A DNA stretch of 33,539 nt from Aneurinibacillus tyrosinisolvens (GCF_001015055.1 NZ_BBWZ01000048.1:1-33539), one strand, 5' to 3'. Counted from the first letter of the stretch, positions 7,357 to 15,996 are shown. The notes: generated by a model not told the origin, from the sequence alone. Made by a program: numbers and translations.

Positions 7357-9837
7357 TCACTCATCACCACGGGTAACGTGAAGCTTGTTCTGCTGAAAAG
7401 CTGGTATCTTCTCGACTCCCCGATACATATAAGACGGAATTTGCACATTGACCATGGATAGCGGGACCTCCACTCGCTTACCCATATCTGTCCGAAAAGG
7501 AGGAAAATCCCGATTGGCTTGAATAACCTGTTCCATCGTTAAGCCATGCTGTGCTGCAATGGTTTCTAGGTTATCCCCTTCGTCCAGCGGGTAAGATTTT
7601 CGAATCTTTTCAATCCGGCAGGATGCCTGCTTAAATGTTGGCTGTTTGGAAAGTGGATCAACAAAATCTACAGTTAATTCGTTCGCCGCTTCATGTTTTT
7701 GCCAGCTTCCGTAGTGGAAGGGTACAAACACGAGCCCTGGTTGCACCGTATCCACAATACGGGCCGGAACTTCAATCCAGCCGCGTGGGGAGACTACGCG
7801 TACCACTTCTCCAGGCAAAAGGTTTAATTCTTCTGCATCCTTAACGTTTATTTCAACATAGCCGTCAGGAGCAATCATATGCAGATAAGGAGAACGGCCG
7901 GTTTTGGTACGGGTATGCCAATGCCAGACAAGCCGCCCCGTCGTCACCCACATTGGAAACTCCTTGGAAGGCTGCTCGGCAGGCGGAACATGCTGAGTAC
8001 CATAAAGGATGGCTCGTCCATTGGCACCTACCTTTTCAAACTCTTCCTTTAATTTAGGGCGCCCGGTATGCAAATCCTTTCCGTAGCTTTGCGCATAATC
8101 AGCAGTCGTATGAAACTTGAAGTCAGAATATAAACGCGTGGTACCGAGTGGATTTTTTTCATCGACCGGCCACTGTAAACCGTTGTATTTCTCAAGTTTT
8201 TCGTAAGTAATTTCACTCATATCACTCGGTCTGCCTTTGGATACTTTCTTCCATTCCTCAAAGCATTCTTCTGGCGTCGTATAAGTAATAAGTGGAACTC
8301 CATCCTTATCTTTAAATTCCATTCTCCGGGAAAAATCAAGTAAGATTTCGAAATCCGACTTTACACCGTTGGGCGGCTCCACTGCTTTCCAGAGCAGATT
8401 AATGGTACGGGTGGCGTTCTCCATTGTCCCTTCCTTTTCACCCCACATTGCCGTTGGAAGAACAATATCCGCAACTTCCGTTGTTTCTGTTAAAAATGGG
8501 TCTTGAACCACCACAAACGCTTTTTCAAATGCTTTCCGTGCTCTTTCCCGGTTCGGCAAAGATACCATCGGGTTGGTATGAATGTTCCAGAACAGGCCGA
8601 TTTGTCCGGTTTCCATATAGTGAATCTGTTCTTCAATCCCAAGTTCGGGGCCTATTTCAAGCTTCGATTCCTCGACGTTCCACAGCCGGGCCATTTCGGC
8701 TATATGTGCTGGATTCTCCGGGTTTCGGTTTCCTGGATAGCTTCCTACCCCGCCTACCGTTCTATTGCCTGAAGAACTTGGCTGTCCTGCCATGTGAAGC
8801 GGACCACATCCCGGTTTACCAATTAACCCCCGAATTAAATGTAAATTGTTAATAGCAATGCAGGCCTGTGTTGCATCTGCACTTTGAAATGCCCCCTGTA
8901 ACGTGGTCGATACGAGCGTACGTGTTTTTCCTAGCTGTTTCGCGGCCTGATGAAGTATATTGATTGGAATCCCAGTGACTTCCGCCGTTCTTTCGGGTGT
9001 CCATGGTTCTAGCTCCGCTCTCATATCTTCAAACCCAATAGTATAGTTCTCAATAAATTGTTTATCAATGTCCCCCTGACGCAGAATCAAATGGAGAAGA
9101 CCGTTTAAAAGGGCGACATTGGTCCCCGGGTATAACTGTAGGTGCAGGTCAGCTGCCCTCGCCGTTATTGTTTTCCGAGGATCCACTACAATGATATAAG
9201 GACGGCCTGTTCTTTGTTTCCGAGCCATCACACGTTCAAATAATACCGTTCCTGTTTCGGCTAAATTGTGACCGAAAAGCATCAGCGTATCCGCTTCATC
9301 AATATCGTCATAGGAGGCCGGCACCCCGTCCGAACCAAACGATTGGAGCAAACACCACTCCGTTGTTGCTGTACAAAGACGTGTATTGGCATCTAAAAAG
9401 TGTGTACCGATCCCTGCCCTTCCGATTTTCGCGATGGAGTAATAATCCTCAAGAAAGCCTTGGCCGGTTGAATAGATAGAGATCCCATTCGAACCTTTCG
9501 TTCGTAAAACTTCCTTCGCCTTTTCTACAAAAAGACCCATAGCTTCTTCCCACGAAGCAGGCACAAGCTGTCCTGCTGAATTTCGAATCAGAGGGGTAAG
9601 CAGACGATCTGGACTGTTATTCGCATACCACTGATTCTCCCCTTTAGGACCTAATCGTCCGCAGTTGGTAGGATGGTTTTCATTTCCTTTAATTCCGACA
9701 ATTTTGTTTTCCTTAACGGCGATGTAGCACCCACAGCCGACTGAACAAATGTTGCATGTACTATATACCCACTTATCGATTTCTCCTTGGGTGTACACGT
9801 TCATATCTACCTTGTGTCTTGCCAAGCCATTTGTCAC
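7357..9837 (-). CDS. Molybdopterin (bis-MGD) oxidoreductase, nitrate reductase/formate dehydrogenase-like, with C-terminal LysM
   Basis: This 826-residue enzyme of the DMSO-reductase superfamily belongs near the Nas/Nap nitrate reductases and formate dehydrogenases. The N-terminus binds a 4Fe-4S cluster through Cys28, 31, 35 and 59. NTRLCTATTEW places Cys155 as the likely molybdenum ligand. SYDDIDEADTLMLFGHN and DPRKT match cofactor-binding segments. The molydop-binding domain follows (TTGRLVWHWHTRTKTGR to about residue 740). Residues about 749-794 (YPLDEGDNLETIAAQHGLTMEQVIQAN) form a LysM-like module, unusual for this family. There is no Tat signal, so the protein is probably cytoplasmic. 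The GTG at 9837 sits behind AAGGAGAGGA. The 136-aa gene lies immediately upstream. Nitrate is a reasonable guess as substrate but not shown. Confidence 0.85.
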   Translation of the reverse strand: MTNGLARHKVDMNVYTQGEIDKWVYSTCNICSVGCGCYIAVKENKIVGIKGNENHPTNCGRLGPKGENQWYANNSPDRLLTPLIRNSAGQLVPASWEEAMGLFVEKAKEVLRTKGSNGISIYSTGQGFLEDYYSIAKIGRAGIGTHFLDANTRLCTATTEWCLLQSFGSDGVPASYDDIDEADTLMLFGHNLAETGTVLFERVMARKQRTGRPYIIVVDPRKTITARAADLHLQLYPGTNVALLNGLLHLILRQGDIDKQFIENYTIGFEDMRAELEPWTPERTAEVTGIPINILHQAAKQLGKTRTLVSTTLQGAFQSADATQACIAINNLHLIRGLIGKPGCGPLHMAGQPSSSGNRTVGGVGSYPGNRNPENPAHIAEMARLWNVEESKLEIGPELGIEEQIHYMETGQIGLFWNIHTNPMVSLPNRERARKAFEKAFVVVQDPFLTETTEVADIVLPTAMWGEKEGTMENATRTINLLWKAVEPPNGVKSDFEILLDFSRRMEFKDKDGVPLITYTTPEECFEEWKKVSKGRPSDMSEITYEKLEKYNGLQWPVDEKNPLGTTRLYSDFKFHTTADYAQSYGKDLHTGRPKLKEEFEKVGANGRAILYGTQHVPPAEQPSKEFPMWVTTGRLVWHWHTRTKTGRSPYLHMIAPDGYVEINVKDAEELNLLPGEVVRVVSPRGWIEVPARIVDTVQPGLVFVPFHYGSWQKHEAANELTVDFVDPLSKQPTFKQASCRIEKIRKSYPLDEGDNLETIAAQHGLTMEQVIQANRDFPPFRTDMGKRVEVPLSMVNVQIPSYMYRGVEKIPAFQQNKLHVTRGDE

Positions 9838-9854
9838 CTCTCCTCTCCTTGTGC

Positions 9855-10265
9855 TTATCGATACATAGGGGGAACGATATATTTAGCGTTTTGTTGGTTA
9901 AATAATTTTTGAATAACGGGAGCGGCATCCTTTAATTCCTGGTGCATGTTCGCAAATACTTCTTTCAACCTTTTTACTGTATCCTCATCTGCTAGATTCA
10001 TCCAACTGGCAGCTCTTGCCCAGGCTCGAAATGAAGCGTGTCCGACTTCATCAGCCCGATAAAGAATAGAGAGAAAATAATGAAGTAGAGGTCCTCCCTC
10101 TCCACTATTCTCTAATGCAGATATTGCACCATGTACGGCATTCTTCTCTTCTTCTAAAGCCAACCGAAATTTAACTTCCAGTGGGTTGCTGCTGATAAAA
10201 GGCCGATTAAGGATCGAATGTATTTGATTCTCGATTATCCTTAGATAGCCAAGCAATTCATTCAT
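9855..10265 (-). CDS. Unknown 136-aa helical protein co-transcribed with the Mo-oxidoreductase
   Basis: I do not recognise a named family. The product is about 136 residues, soluble and mainly helical. Its run of acidic and amphipathic helices (LALEEEKNAVHGAISALE, HYFLSILYRADEVGHASFRAWARAA) resembles four-helix ferritin-like or chaperone-type small proteins. Glu and His residues (EEEKNAVH, DEVGH) could in principle bind metal, but this is speculation. GAGGAGG stands 10 bases before the ATG at 10265. A GTG at 10277 is too close to that site. It ends 17 bases before the oxidoreductase, so it is most likely its partner or maturation protein. Conserved context in other genomes would be the best clue to function. 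Confidence 0.65.
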   Translation of the reverse strand: MNELLGYLRIIENQIHSILNRPFISSNPLEVKFRLALEEEKNAVHGAISALENSGEGGPLLHYFLSILYRADEVGHASFRAWARAASWMNLADEDTVKRLKEVFANMHQELKDAAPVIQKLFNQQNAKYIVPPMYR

Positions 10266-10440
10266 TTTACTTTTCACCTCCTCTGTTTAAGGCCCTGCCC
10301 CCCCCCTTACCCAACTGAATTCTTTTTAAACTAAGCTTCGTCTTTTTCAACGTAACCAGATGGTATTTGGACATGTAAATGAATGAAATCTTTTCTTCTT
10401 TCATACAGTTAGAAAAAGAACCAGAAGACGAGGGTGGAAA

Positions 10441-11024
10441 ATGTTTAAAAAAATTACGGTTATCGGGTTTGGAAGCACGCTTATCGGAGTCGGGATTAAC
10501 GGATTTCTTCTCCCCTTTCACCTTTTTAATGGAGGGGTTATGGGGATTGGTCTATTACTTAAATATTTATGGGGATTTAAAGTGGGCTTACGATGATTTG
10601 TTTAAGTTTGCCGATTTATCTGCTCGCGTTTAAATATGAACGGTTGTATTTCTTTAATAGTTTATATGGAATGCTGGCTTCCTCTATTATGGTCGATATC
10701 TTGTTTCCATTAAGGGGTATATTTGATTTGCCCATTGCAGGAAGTGCACTTCTAGGGGGGCTACTCATCGGTTCAGGAGTGGGAATTATGTTAAGAAACA
10801 AAGTATCTCCTGGAGGCGTTGATTTAATGGCACTGATGATTTCCAAATGGTCCTCCATTAACGTAGGAATTCTTATTTTTTTCATTGATATTTCCATTAT
10901 TGTTTCTGGTCTCTACATCCTTGGAGGTGATGAACCGGTCTACTCCATTCTGACCGTACTTGGAGTTGGATTTACTTCAAGTTTGCTAACTTCATTTAAA
11001 TCAGTGAATGTTTATTTAAGGTGA
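10441..11024 (+). pseudogene. YitT-like (DUF161) membrane protein, frameshifted
   Basis: The ATG at 10441 behind GAGGGTGG opens a frame reading MFKKITVIGFGSTLIGVGIN and NGGVMGIGLLLKYLWGF, the standard YitT/DUF161 N-terminus. It runs into TGA at about 10594. The family sequence resumes one frame over (TMICLSLPIYLLAFKYE ... NKVSPGGVDLMALMISKW ... YSILTVLGVGFTSSLL). One missing G in the run near 10583 (GTGGGC instead of GTGGGGC) explains the break. Restored, it would be about 194 residues with about six membrane spans and no C-terminal DUF2179 domain, a short form. A sequencing error cannot be excluded. The molecular role of YitT proteins is unknown. Confidence 0.8.
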
Positions 11025-11068
11025 ACGTACTAAGATTCTTGATGAAGCGTCTAAAGGATTAGAAAAAG

Positions 11069-11103
11069 CAGCTTGAGTTCGAAAGTAAATCGGACTCAGG
11101 CTG
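11069..11103 (+). terminator. Rho-independent terminator after the yitT-like gene
   Basis: CAGCTTGAGTTCGA pairs with TCGGACTCAGGCTG (14 bp with G-T pairs, 7-base loop), followed by TTTCATTTATTTAT. Confidence 0.8.
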
Positions 11104-11168
11104 TTTCATTTATTTATATACGGGTAGAGGGTGAGGGTAAAATAACGCAAGAAGGGAAGTGATGTGTA

Positions 11169-11900
11169 ATGTGGAATGCAGCCTTATGGGGGGCCATTTC
11201 AGGTTCCGCTGTTCTGCTTGGAGCTTTAGCCGCCATATTTTTCCCTATAAAGAAAAACATCATTGGATTTATCATGGCTTTTGGAACAGGTGTATTGATC
11301 GGGGCCGCTGCTTATGAATTGCTTGGCGATTCCGTTCATGACGGCGGAATAAAGGCAACTTCTATGGGTTTCGTAACAGGTGCTGTTGTATTTACTGTTC
11401 TGGATTTTATTGTTTCACGAAAAGGGGGGAGCAAGAGAAAACGTTCAGATAAAAGTCCGTCCAATGAGTCAGGTTTGGCTATCTTTATTGGAACGGTCAT
11501 GGATGCTATCCCGGAGTCTATTATGGTAGGCGCGAGCTTGCTTGAGAAGCAAACGGTAAGTTGGCTGCTTGTAATAGCCATTTTTATTAGTAATATACCT
11601 GAAGGTCTTTCCAGTACCATGGGGCTAAAGAAGAGTGGCTATTCAAAGGGAAAAATTTCTCTTTTGTGGGTTGCTGTTTTACTCATTTCCGCGTTAAGTT
11701 CCTGGGGTGGGTTTTTCTTTCTTGAGGATGCATCGGATGCTTTAATGGCAGGTATTGCTTCCTTTGCAGGTGGAGGGATTATTGCCATGATTTCATCCAC
11801 CATGATGCCGGAGGCTTATGAAGAAGGCGGGTCTGTGACCGGATTGATTGCAGCGTTAGGATTACTTGCTTCTTTAGTTCTTAATTATTTTTCTTCCTAA
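11169..11900 (+). CDS. ZIP-family divalent metal transporter
   Basis: This 243-residue membrane protein with eight hydrophobic segments is a ZIP (Zrt/Irt-like) carrier that imports Zn2+ or another divalent metal. The metal-site motifs are clear: MDAIPESIMVGASLL (residues 111-125) in one span and SNIPEGLSSTMG (141-152) in the next, both carrying the family Pro-Glu pairs. A basic cytoplasmic loop (RKGGSKRKRSDK, 84-95) lies between spans 3 and 4. The ATG at 11169 follows GGGAAGTG. It is monocistronic, between two terminators. No metal-regulator operator was recognised upstream. Confidence 0.85.
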   Translation: MWNAALWGAISGSAVLLGALAAIFFPIKKNIIGFIMAFGTGVLIGAAAYELLGDSVHDGGIKATSMGFVTGAVVFTVLDFIVSRKGGSKRKRSDKSPSNESGLAIFIGTVMDAIPESIMVGASLLEKQTVSWLLVIAIFISNIPEGLSSTMGLKKSGYSKGKISLLWVAVLLISALSSWGGFFFLEDASDALMAGIASFAGGGIIAMISSTMMPEAYEEGGSVTGLIAALGLLASLVLNYFSS

Positions 11901-11918
11901 TCCCCCAATAAACAAAAT

Positions 11919-11958
11919 CCCGAATTTAATTCGCGTGAAATGAAATCGGGGTTTTTAT
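11919..11958. terminator. Terminator between the ZIP gene and BCCT gene 1
   Basis: CCCGA ... TCGGG with inner ATTT/AAAT and TTC/GAA pairs, followed on the plus strand by GTTTTTATTT. It lies between convergent genes and probably serves the plus-strand gene best. Confidence 0.7.
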
Positions 11959-12001
11959 TTGCTACTCCATTCTCCAAATGATTTGTCATCGGCAGCCAGA
12001 C

Positions 12002-13525
12002 TTACTTGTCATCTTCTAATAGCATATCCAATCGTTTCTGGCGGTTTCTTTCTTTTCTTCTTTCCATTTTATCCTCTTCTTGCAATGATTTCATAATAGA
12101 AAAGCACATAAAAATCATGACAACTGCAAATGGTAAGGCCGTTACAATGGAAGCTGTTTGCAAAGCATTTAAGCCCCCGCTTAACAATAAAACAACTGCA
12201 ATGGAAGATTGTAAAATCCCCCATGTAATTTTAATTTTGTTTGAAGGATTAAGTTCTCCTTCAGAAGAGAGCATGCCAAGAACAAACGTTGCTGAATCCG
12301 CTGATGTAATGAAAAAGGTAATAATCAATAATGTAGCCACGACGGACAGAATTGTTCCGATCGGAAGGTGTTCAAGCATGACAAAAAGCGCAGCGGTTAC
12401 ATCCTTTTGTACTATTTCTGCGATATTCACACCCTGAAACATTTCCAAATTTAACGCAGTTCCACCAAATACAGAAAACCAAATGAAACTAAAAAGGCTC
12501 GGAACAAGCAATACACCCAAAACAAACTCACGGATGGTCCTCCCCTTTGATACACGGGCAATAAATGTGCCAACAAATGGTGCCCAGGCAATCCACCACG
12601 CCCAATAAAATAATGTCCAGTTGGTAATCCAAGAACCACCTACAAAAGGCGTCAATCGCAAGCTCATTTGTACAATATTTTGCAAATAGCTCCCTAAGGT
12701 TGTAGTAAACGTCTCAAAAATAAAGGAAGTCGGACCCAAAAACAGTGTGAATATCAGCAGCCCTATAGCAATTAACAAATTTGTGTTGCTTAATATTTTA
12801 ATCCCTCTATCAAGACCGGTAGTAGCCGAAATCAAATAAAGTACCGTAACCACACTAATAATTATCACTTGAATTACAAGATTGTTTGGTATCCCAATAA
12901 TATGAGCTAATCCTCCGTTAATCTGAAGAACACCTAGCCCTAAGGAAGTTGCAACGCCAAACGCGGTAGCAATAACAGCTAATATATCAATAGCTTTCCC
13001 TAATGGACCTTTAACCTTCTCCCCAATGAGCGGATAAAACGTCCAGCTAATTAAGCCTTTATATCCTTTGCGAAAATTAAAGTAAGCGAGGCTTAAAGAA
13101 ACGATCGTATAAACCGCCCATGGATGAAGACCCCAGTGAAAAAAAGAATACCGCATTGCTAAACGTGCTGCTTCTGGATTATTTCCCTTTCCTATAGGAG
13201 GTGTTATGTAATGGCTGAGAGGTTCAGCAACTCCCCAAAATACTAATCCAATTCCCATTCCGGCACTAAAAAGCATGGCAAACCATGTGAGATTGGAGTA
13301 CTCTGGATCGTCATCATCCGATCCAAGTCGTATTCTCCCATACTTGCTAAAGGCAAGATATAAAGAAAAGATAAGAAAGAAGAAGGTTGTTATAAGATAA
13401 AACCACCCAAATTTGTTTGTTGTAACGCCAAGTAAATAGTTTGCTGTAGTAGACAAACTTTGAGGTGTAATCCCTCCCCAGAAAACAAAAAGCAAAACAA
13501 TTGCAACAGATATGTAAAATACCAT
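12002..13525 (-). CDS. BCCT-family compatible-solute transporter 1
   Basis: This 507-residue secondary transporter of the betaine/choline/carnitine family has twelve spans and takes up osmoprotectants such as glycine betaine or ectoine with Na+. Signatures are FSAGMGIGLVFWGVAEPLSH, FFHWGLHPWAVYTIV and WTLFYWAWWIAWAPFVGTFI followed by ARVSKGRTIREF, plus ITFFITSADSATFVLGM. The start is the ATG at 13525, just after a TTG, behind AAAGGAG. A highly similar paralogue is at 25582-27102. It resembles Bacillus OpuD-type carriers, but the substrate cannot be read from sequence alone. No operon partner is present. The charged C-terminal tail (EEDKMERRKERNRQKR) may take part in osmosensing, as in other BCCT proteins. 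Confidence 0.9.
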   Translation of the reverse strand: MVFYISVAIVLLFVFWGGITPQSLSTTANYLLGVTTNKFGWFYLITTFFFLIFSLYLAFSKYGRIRLGSDDDDPEYSNLTWFAMLFSAGMGIGLVFWGVAEPLSHYITPPIGKGNNPEAARLAMRYSFFHWGLHPWAVYTIVSLSLAYFNFRKGYKGLISWTFYPLIGEKVKGPLGKAIDILAVIATAFGVATSLGLGVLQINGGLAHIIGIPNNLVIQVIIISVVTVLYLISATTGLDRGIKILSNTNLLIAIGLLIFTLFLGPTSFIFETFTTTLGSYLQNIVQMSLRLTPFVGGSWITNWTLFYWAWWIAWAPFVGTFIARVSKGRTIREFVLGVLLVPSLFSFIWFSVFGGTALNLEMFQGVNIAEIVQKDVTAALFVMLEHLPIGTILSVVATLLIITFFITSADSATFVLGMLSSEGELNPSNKIKITWGILQSSIAVVLLLSGGLNALQTASIVTALPFAVVMIFMCFSIMKSLQEEDKMERRKERNRQKRLDMLLEDDK

Positions 13526-13700
13526 CAAGTATCTCCTTTGTTTTTATTCAACTCAATTTAAACAAGTAAGATAAGAACAAACAATGCTTATGATAAAAAT
13601 CAAAATGATTTGCTAAATACAACTTAGGTTTATGTATTTATGCTCTTTCTACAAACCATTATTAGGAATAAGAATAAACATTTATACATTGAAAAAAAAT
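13526..13700. promoter_or_regulatory. Upstream region of BCCT gene 1
   Basis: AT-rich and holding the promoter of the minus-strand carrier gene, but no clear -35/-10 pair was identified. The ten bases ACAAACCATT (13651-13660) recur upstream of BCCT gene 2 (27138-27147) at a similar position and could be a shared regulatory site or plain ancestry. Confidence 0.35.
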
Positions 13701-13708
13701 AAAATCTT
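13701..13708. repeat. 8-bp direct repeat AAAATCTT, left copy (putative target duplication)
   Basis: AAAATCTT stands immediately outside the left inverted repeat that begins GGCTCTGTTA at 13709. The identical eight bases stand immediately outside the right inverted repeat at 18306-18313. This is the pattern of a target-site duplication. Confidence 0.7.
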
Positions 13709-13737
13709 GGCTCTGTTAAACTTCATTGTTGATTTTT
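13709..13737 (+). repeat. Left inverted repeat of the cassette
   Basis: GGCTCTGTTA, nine bases, then GTTGATTTTT. It pairs with the right end at 18277-18305. Confidence 0.65.
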
Positions 13738-14160
13738 TTATTAAATTCCCGTGAAAATTTATCTGGCTCAAAATCTAAAAAAGGCAATAGAAAAGTAGAC
13801 CCAGCCAAAATGGTTTTTAAACAAGGGCTGAGCCCTGTGAATACACTTCAATATGTAGTTAAACGCGACTCGGAATTGGCTCCTTTCCTATGTAGATATC
13901 GAAAACAGGCAAGGCTAGTACAATAACCAGAGTAGGATGAATCTCCCGTGAGTGCTACCCATATAGAGTGCGACAGTCTGTGGTGCAGCTCCGCTGCATG
14001 AGTGGCTAACGGGCAGAATAGCGAAATAATCCCAGTCAATTTTCATGATAATCTGAAAAAGAATATAGCCTTGGGGGTTTTTGCGGTAATCTAATTTACG
14101 GTGTCTTTTCTGCCTATGTACTTTTACAAAAGGAGAGAATGGAAATATAATAAAGTATAA
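13738..14160. other. Left inner part of the cassette, no intact gene
   Basis: About 420 bases without a supported gene. A 66-codon plus-strand frame (13726-13926) and minus-strand frames have no ribosome sites. The sequence looks like worn mobile-element DNA: segments such as GGCTAACGGGCAGAATAG (14003-14020) have relatives at 16600-16640 and elsewhere in the cassette. I cannot name a source. Confidence 0.35.
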
Positions 14161-14194
14161 AGTAAACGCTTCCAAAGGCTAAGGAGGTCTTATA

Positions 14195-14365
14195 ATGGTT
14201 CAGGAATGGAGTTATAGAAGGCAAGCCTTACAGTCATGGAAAAATTCTAAAGTAGCAACAAAAGCAGAACTCAGTCAAGACATAAAGAATATGAAAAATG
14301 CAACGAAAAATCCATTTGTATATTTTATTTCTTCCTTTATCGTTTGGTTGCTTCAACAAAGATAA
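14195..14365 (+). CDS. Small protein, 56 aa, probable C-terminal membrane segment
   Basis: The ATG at 14195 follows a strong AAGGAGG and runs to TAA at 14365, with a terminator 18 bases on. The N-terminal two thirds is polar and charged (MVQEWSYRRQALQSWKNSK, then AELSQDIKNMKNATKNP). The last ~15 residues (FVYFISSFIVWLLQQR) are hydrophobic and aromatic, fitting a tail anchor or amphipathic membrane helix. No family recognised. The good ribosome site plus dedicated terminator make it a real gene in my view. Confidence 0.7.
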   Translation: MVQEWSYRRQALQSWKNSKVATKAELSQDIKNMKNATKNPFVYFISSFIVWLLQQR

Positions 14366-14382
14366 ACAACTCTTTTTTATAC

Positions 14383-14416
14383 AAAAAACTTGGTCAAAAT
14401 GATGACCAAGTTTTTT
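14383..14416. terminator. Bidirectional terminator between the 56-aa gene and sulP
   Basis: AAAAAACTTGGTCA pairs with TGACCAAGTTTTTT (14 bp, 6-base loop). The A and T runs at the ends make it work on both strands for the convergent genes. Confidence 0.88.
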
Positions 14417-14418
14417 CT

Positions 14419-15867
14419 TTAATGTCCAGAGGGAGAGGAAATGCCAATACGTTCAACAAGAATCCGACTTTCTTCATTCATTCCAATGACTTTAACCTTC
14501 TTATTTAGTTTTTCATACTTATCCATTACTTTTGCAATCGCTGTAACAGCAGAATGATCCCAAATATGCGAATGACTAAAATCAATGACAACCGTATCTG
14601 GATCATTCACAAAATCAAACAAATCAACAAAGTGTGTCACCGAACCAAAGAACAATTGTCCCGAAATTTTGTAGATCTTTGAATGTGTTTCTTCCATTTG
14701 AGTATTCGCTTGTAGGCGAGACATTTTCCACCCAAATATAAGAGAGCTAACAATTACACCTACAATAACCCCTTTAGCTAAATCATGCGTTGCTACGACA
14801 ATCGCAACCGTAATAACCATGACCAATGCATCTGAACGGGGAACCTTACCTAATTCTTTAAGAGAACGCCAATCAAACGTTCCAATGGAAACCATAATCA
14901 TAACGCCAACCAAAGCAGCCATTGGAATTTGTTTTACAACATCCCCCAAAACAAGAATAAGGAAAAGAAGAAATGCGCCTGCAACGAAAGTAGACAACCT
15001 TCCTCGTCCGCCTGATTTTACATTGATTACCGATTGTCCAATCATGGCACAACCAGCCATTCCGCCAAAGAATCCTGTAACAGCATTCGCGATTCCTTGC
15101 CCTTTTATTTCTTTATTCTTATCACTTTTCGTCTCTGTCATTTCGTCTAAGATCGTTGCTGTCATAAGGGATTCTAATATCCCTACAAGTGCCAGAGTGA
15201 ATGAATAGGGTAGAATAATTAAAAAGCTATCAAGAGAGAACGGAAATGCAGGGATATGGAAAACAGGAAGTGCCTGTGTAATTTCCCCCATGTCACCTAC
15301 TGTTCGAACATGAACTCCTGTATAAATTGAAACAATCGTCATCACAATAATGGCGACTAATGCTGAAGGAACGGCTTTTGTAAATCTCGGTAAAATATAA
15401 ATAATTACAAGTGTACCCGCAACCATGGCGTACATCTGCCAAGATGCCCCTTCAAACTGTGGTAATTGAGCCATAAAAATAAGGATGGCTAGTGCGTTGA
15501 CAAACCCCAATACAACCGAATGGGGCAAGAAGGTAATAAACCTTCCCAATTTTAAGGTTCCCATAAGAAATTGGATAATACCTGTCAATATTGTTGCAGC
15601 AAAAAGATATTCAAGTCCATGGTCTTTTACCAAAGTGACCATAACTAATGCCATCGCACCTGTTGCCGCTGAAATCATCCCCGAGCGTCCTCCAAAAAAG
15701 GAGATAACCACAGCCATACAGAAGGACGCATAAAGCCCGACCATTGGATCGACTCCAGCAATAATCGAGAAAGCAATCGCTTCTGGAATAAGAGCGAGAG
15801 CCACCGTCATCCCTGCTAATACATCACCTTTAACGTTAGAAAACCATGAAGTTTTTATGTTGTTCAA
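14419..15867 (-). CDS. SulP-family inorganic anion transporter with STAS domain
   Basis: This ~482-residue SulP carrier transports sulfate, bicarbonate or a related anion across the membrane. The membrane core starts GDVLAGMTVALALIPEAIAFS and contains GLYASF, the GGRSGMISAATGAMA segment (about residues 60-75) and GIANAVTGFFGGMAGCAMIGQSV. The C-terminal STAS domain (from about residue 385) reads YKISGQLFFGSVTHF and TVVIDFSHSHIWDHSAV. The proposed start is TTG at 15867 behind AAGGAAGG (12-base spacing). The frame extends to 16014, but that part crosses an RNA hairpin and lacks membrane-protein character. It lies inside the putative mobile cassette. Length matches short bacterial SulP proteins, in which bicarbonate is a frequent substrate. 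Confidence 0.87.
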   Translation of the reverse strand: MNNIKTSWFSNVKGDVLAGMTVALALIPEAIAFSIIAGVDPMVGLYASFCMAVVISFFGGRSGMISAATGAMALVMVTLVKDHGLEYLFAATILTGIIQFLMGTLKLGRFITFLPHSVVLGFVNALAILIFMAQLPQFEGASWQMYAMVAGTLVIIYILPRFTKAVPSALVAIIVMTIVSIYTGVHVRTVGDMGEITQALPVFHIPAFPFSLDSFLIILPYSFTLALVGILESLMTATILDEMTETKSDKNKEIKGQGIANAVTGFFGGMAGCAMIGQSVINVKSGGRGRLSTFVAGAFLLFLILVLGDVVKQIPMAALVGVMIMVSIGTFDWRSLKELGKVPRSDALVMVITVAIVVATHDLAKGVIVGVIVSSLIFGWKMSRLQANTQMEETHSKIYKISGQLFFGSVTHFVDLFDFVNDPDTVVIDFSHSHIWDHSAVTAIAKVMDKYEKLNKKVKVIGMNEESRILVERIGISSPSGH

Positions 15868-15996
15868 AGTTGGAAATTTCCTTCCTTTCTTGTTTATTGA
15901 TTTTCTCCTCGCAAGAAAATCGGAGCCGTAAATATGTAAGTAGTTTTTGCAATAATTGCTTTCCTCCCTTAGGAAAGCGGGGTCCGTTGTTTGCCA
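15868..15996 (-). promoter_or_regulatory. Structured 5' leader of sulP
   Basis: Between the promoter and the start codon the transcript carries an 8-bp perfect hairpin (15958-15978, GCTTTCCT/AGGAAAGC, loop AAGGG) and a second one (GATTTTC/GAAAATC around 15896-15922) just before the ribosome site. The leader is about 130 bases. I do not recognise a riboswitch family. Confidence 0.4.

Noticed and set aside
8424..8852. 142-codon plus-strand frame inside the Mo-oxidoreductase
   Set aside because: Antisense shadow of a strongly matched gene. No ribosome site or own motif.
13726..13926. 66-codon plus-strand frame as a transposase fragment
   Set aside because: No recognisable transposase motif and no ribosome site. 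It starts inside the inverted repeat.
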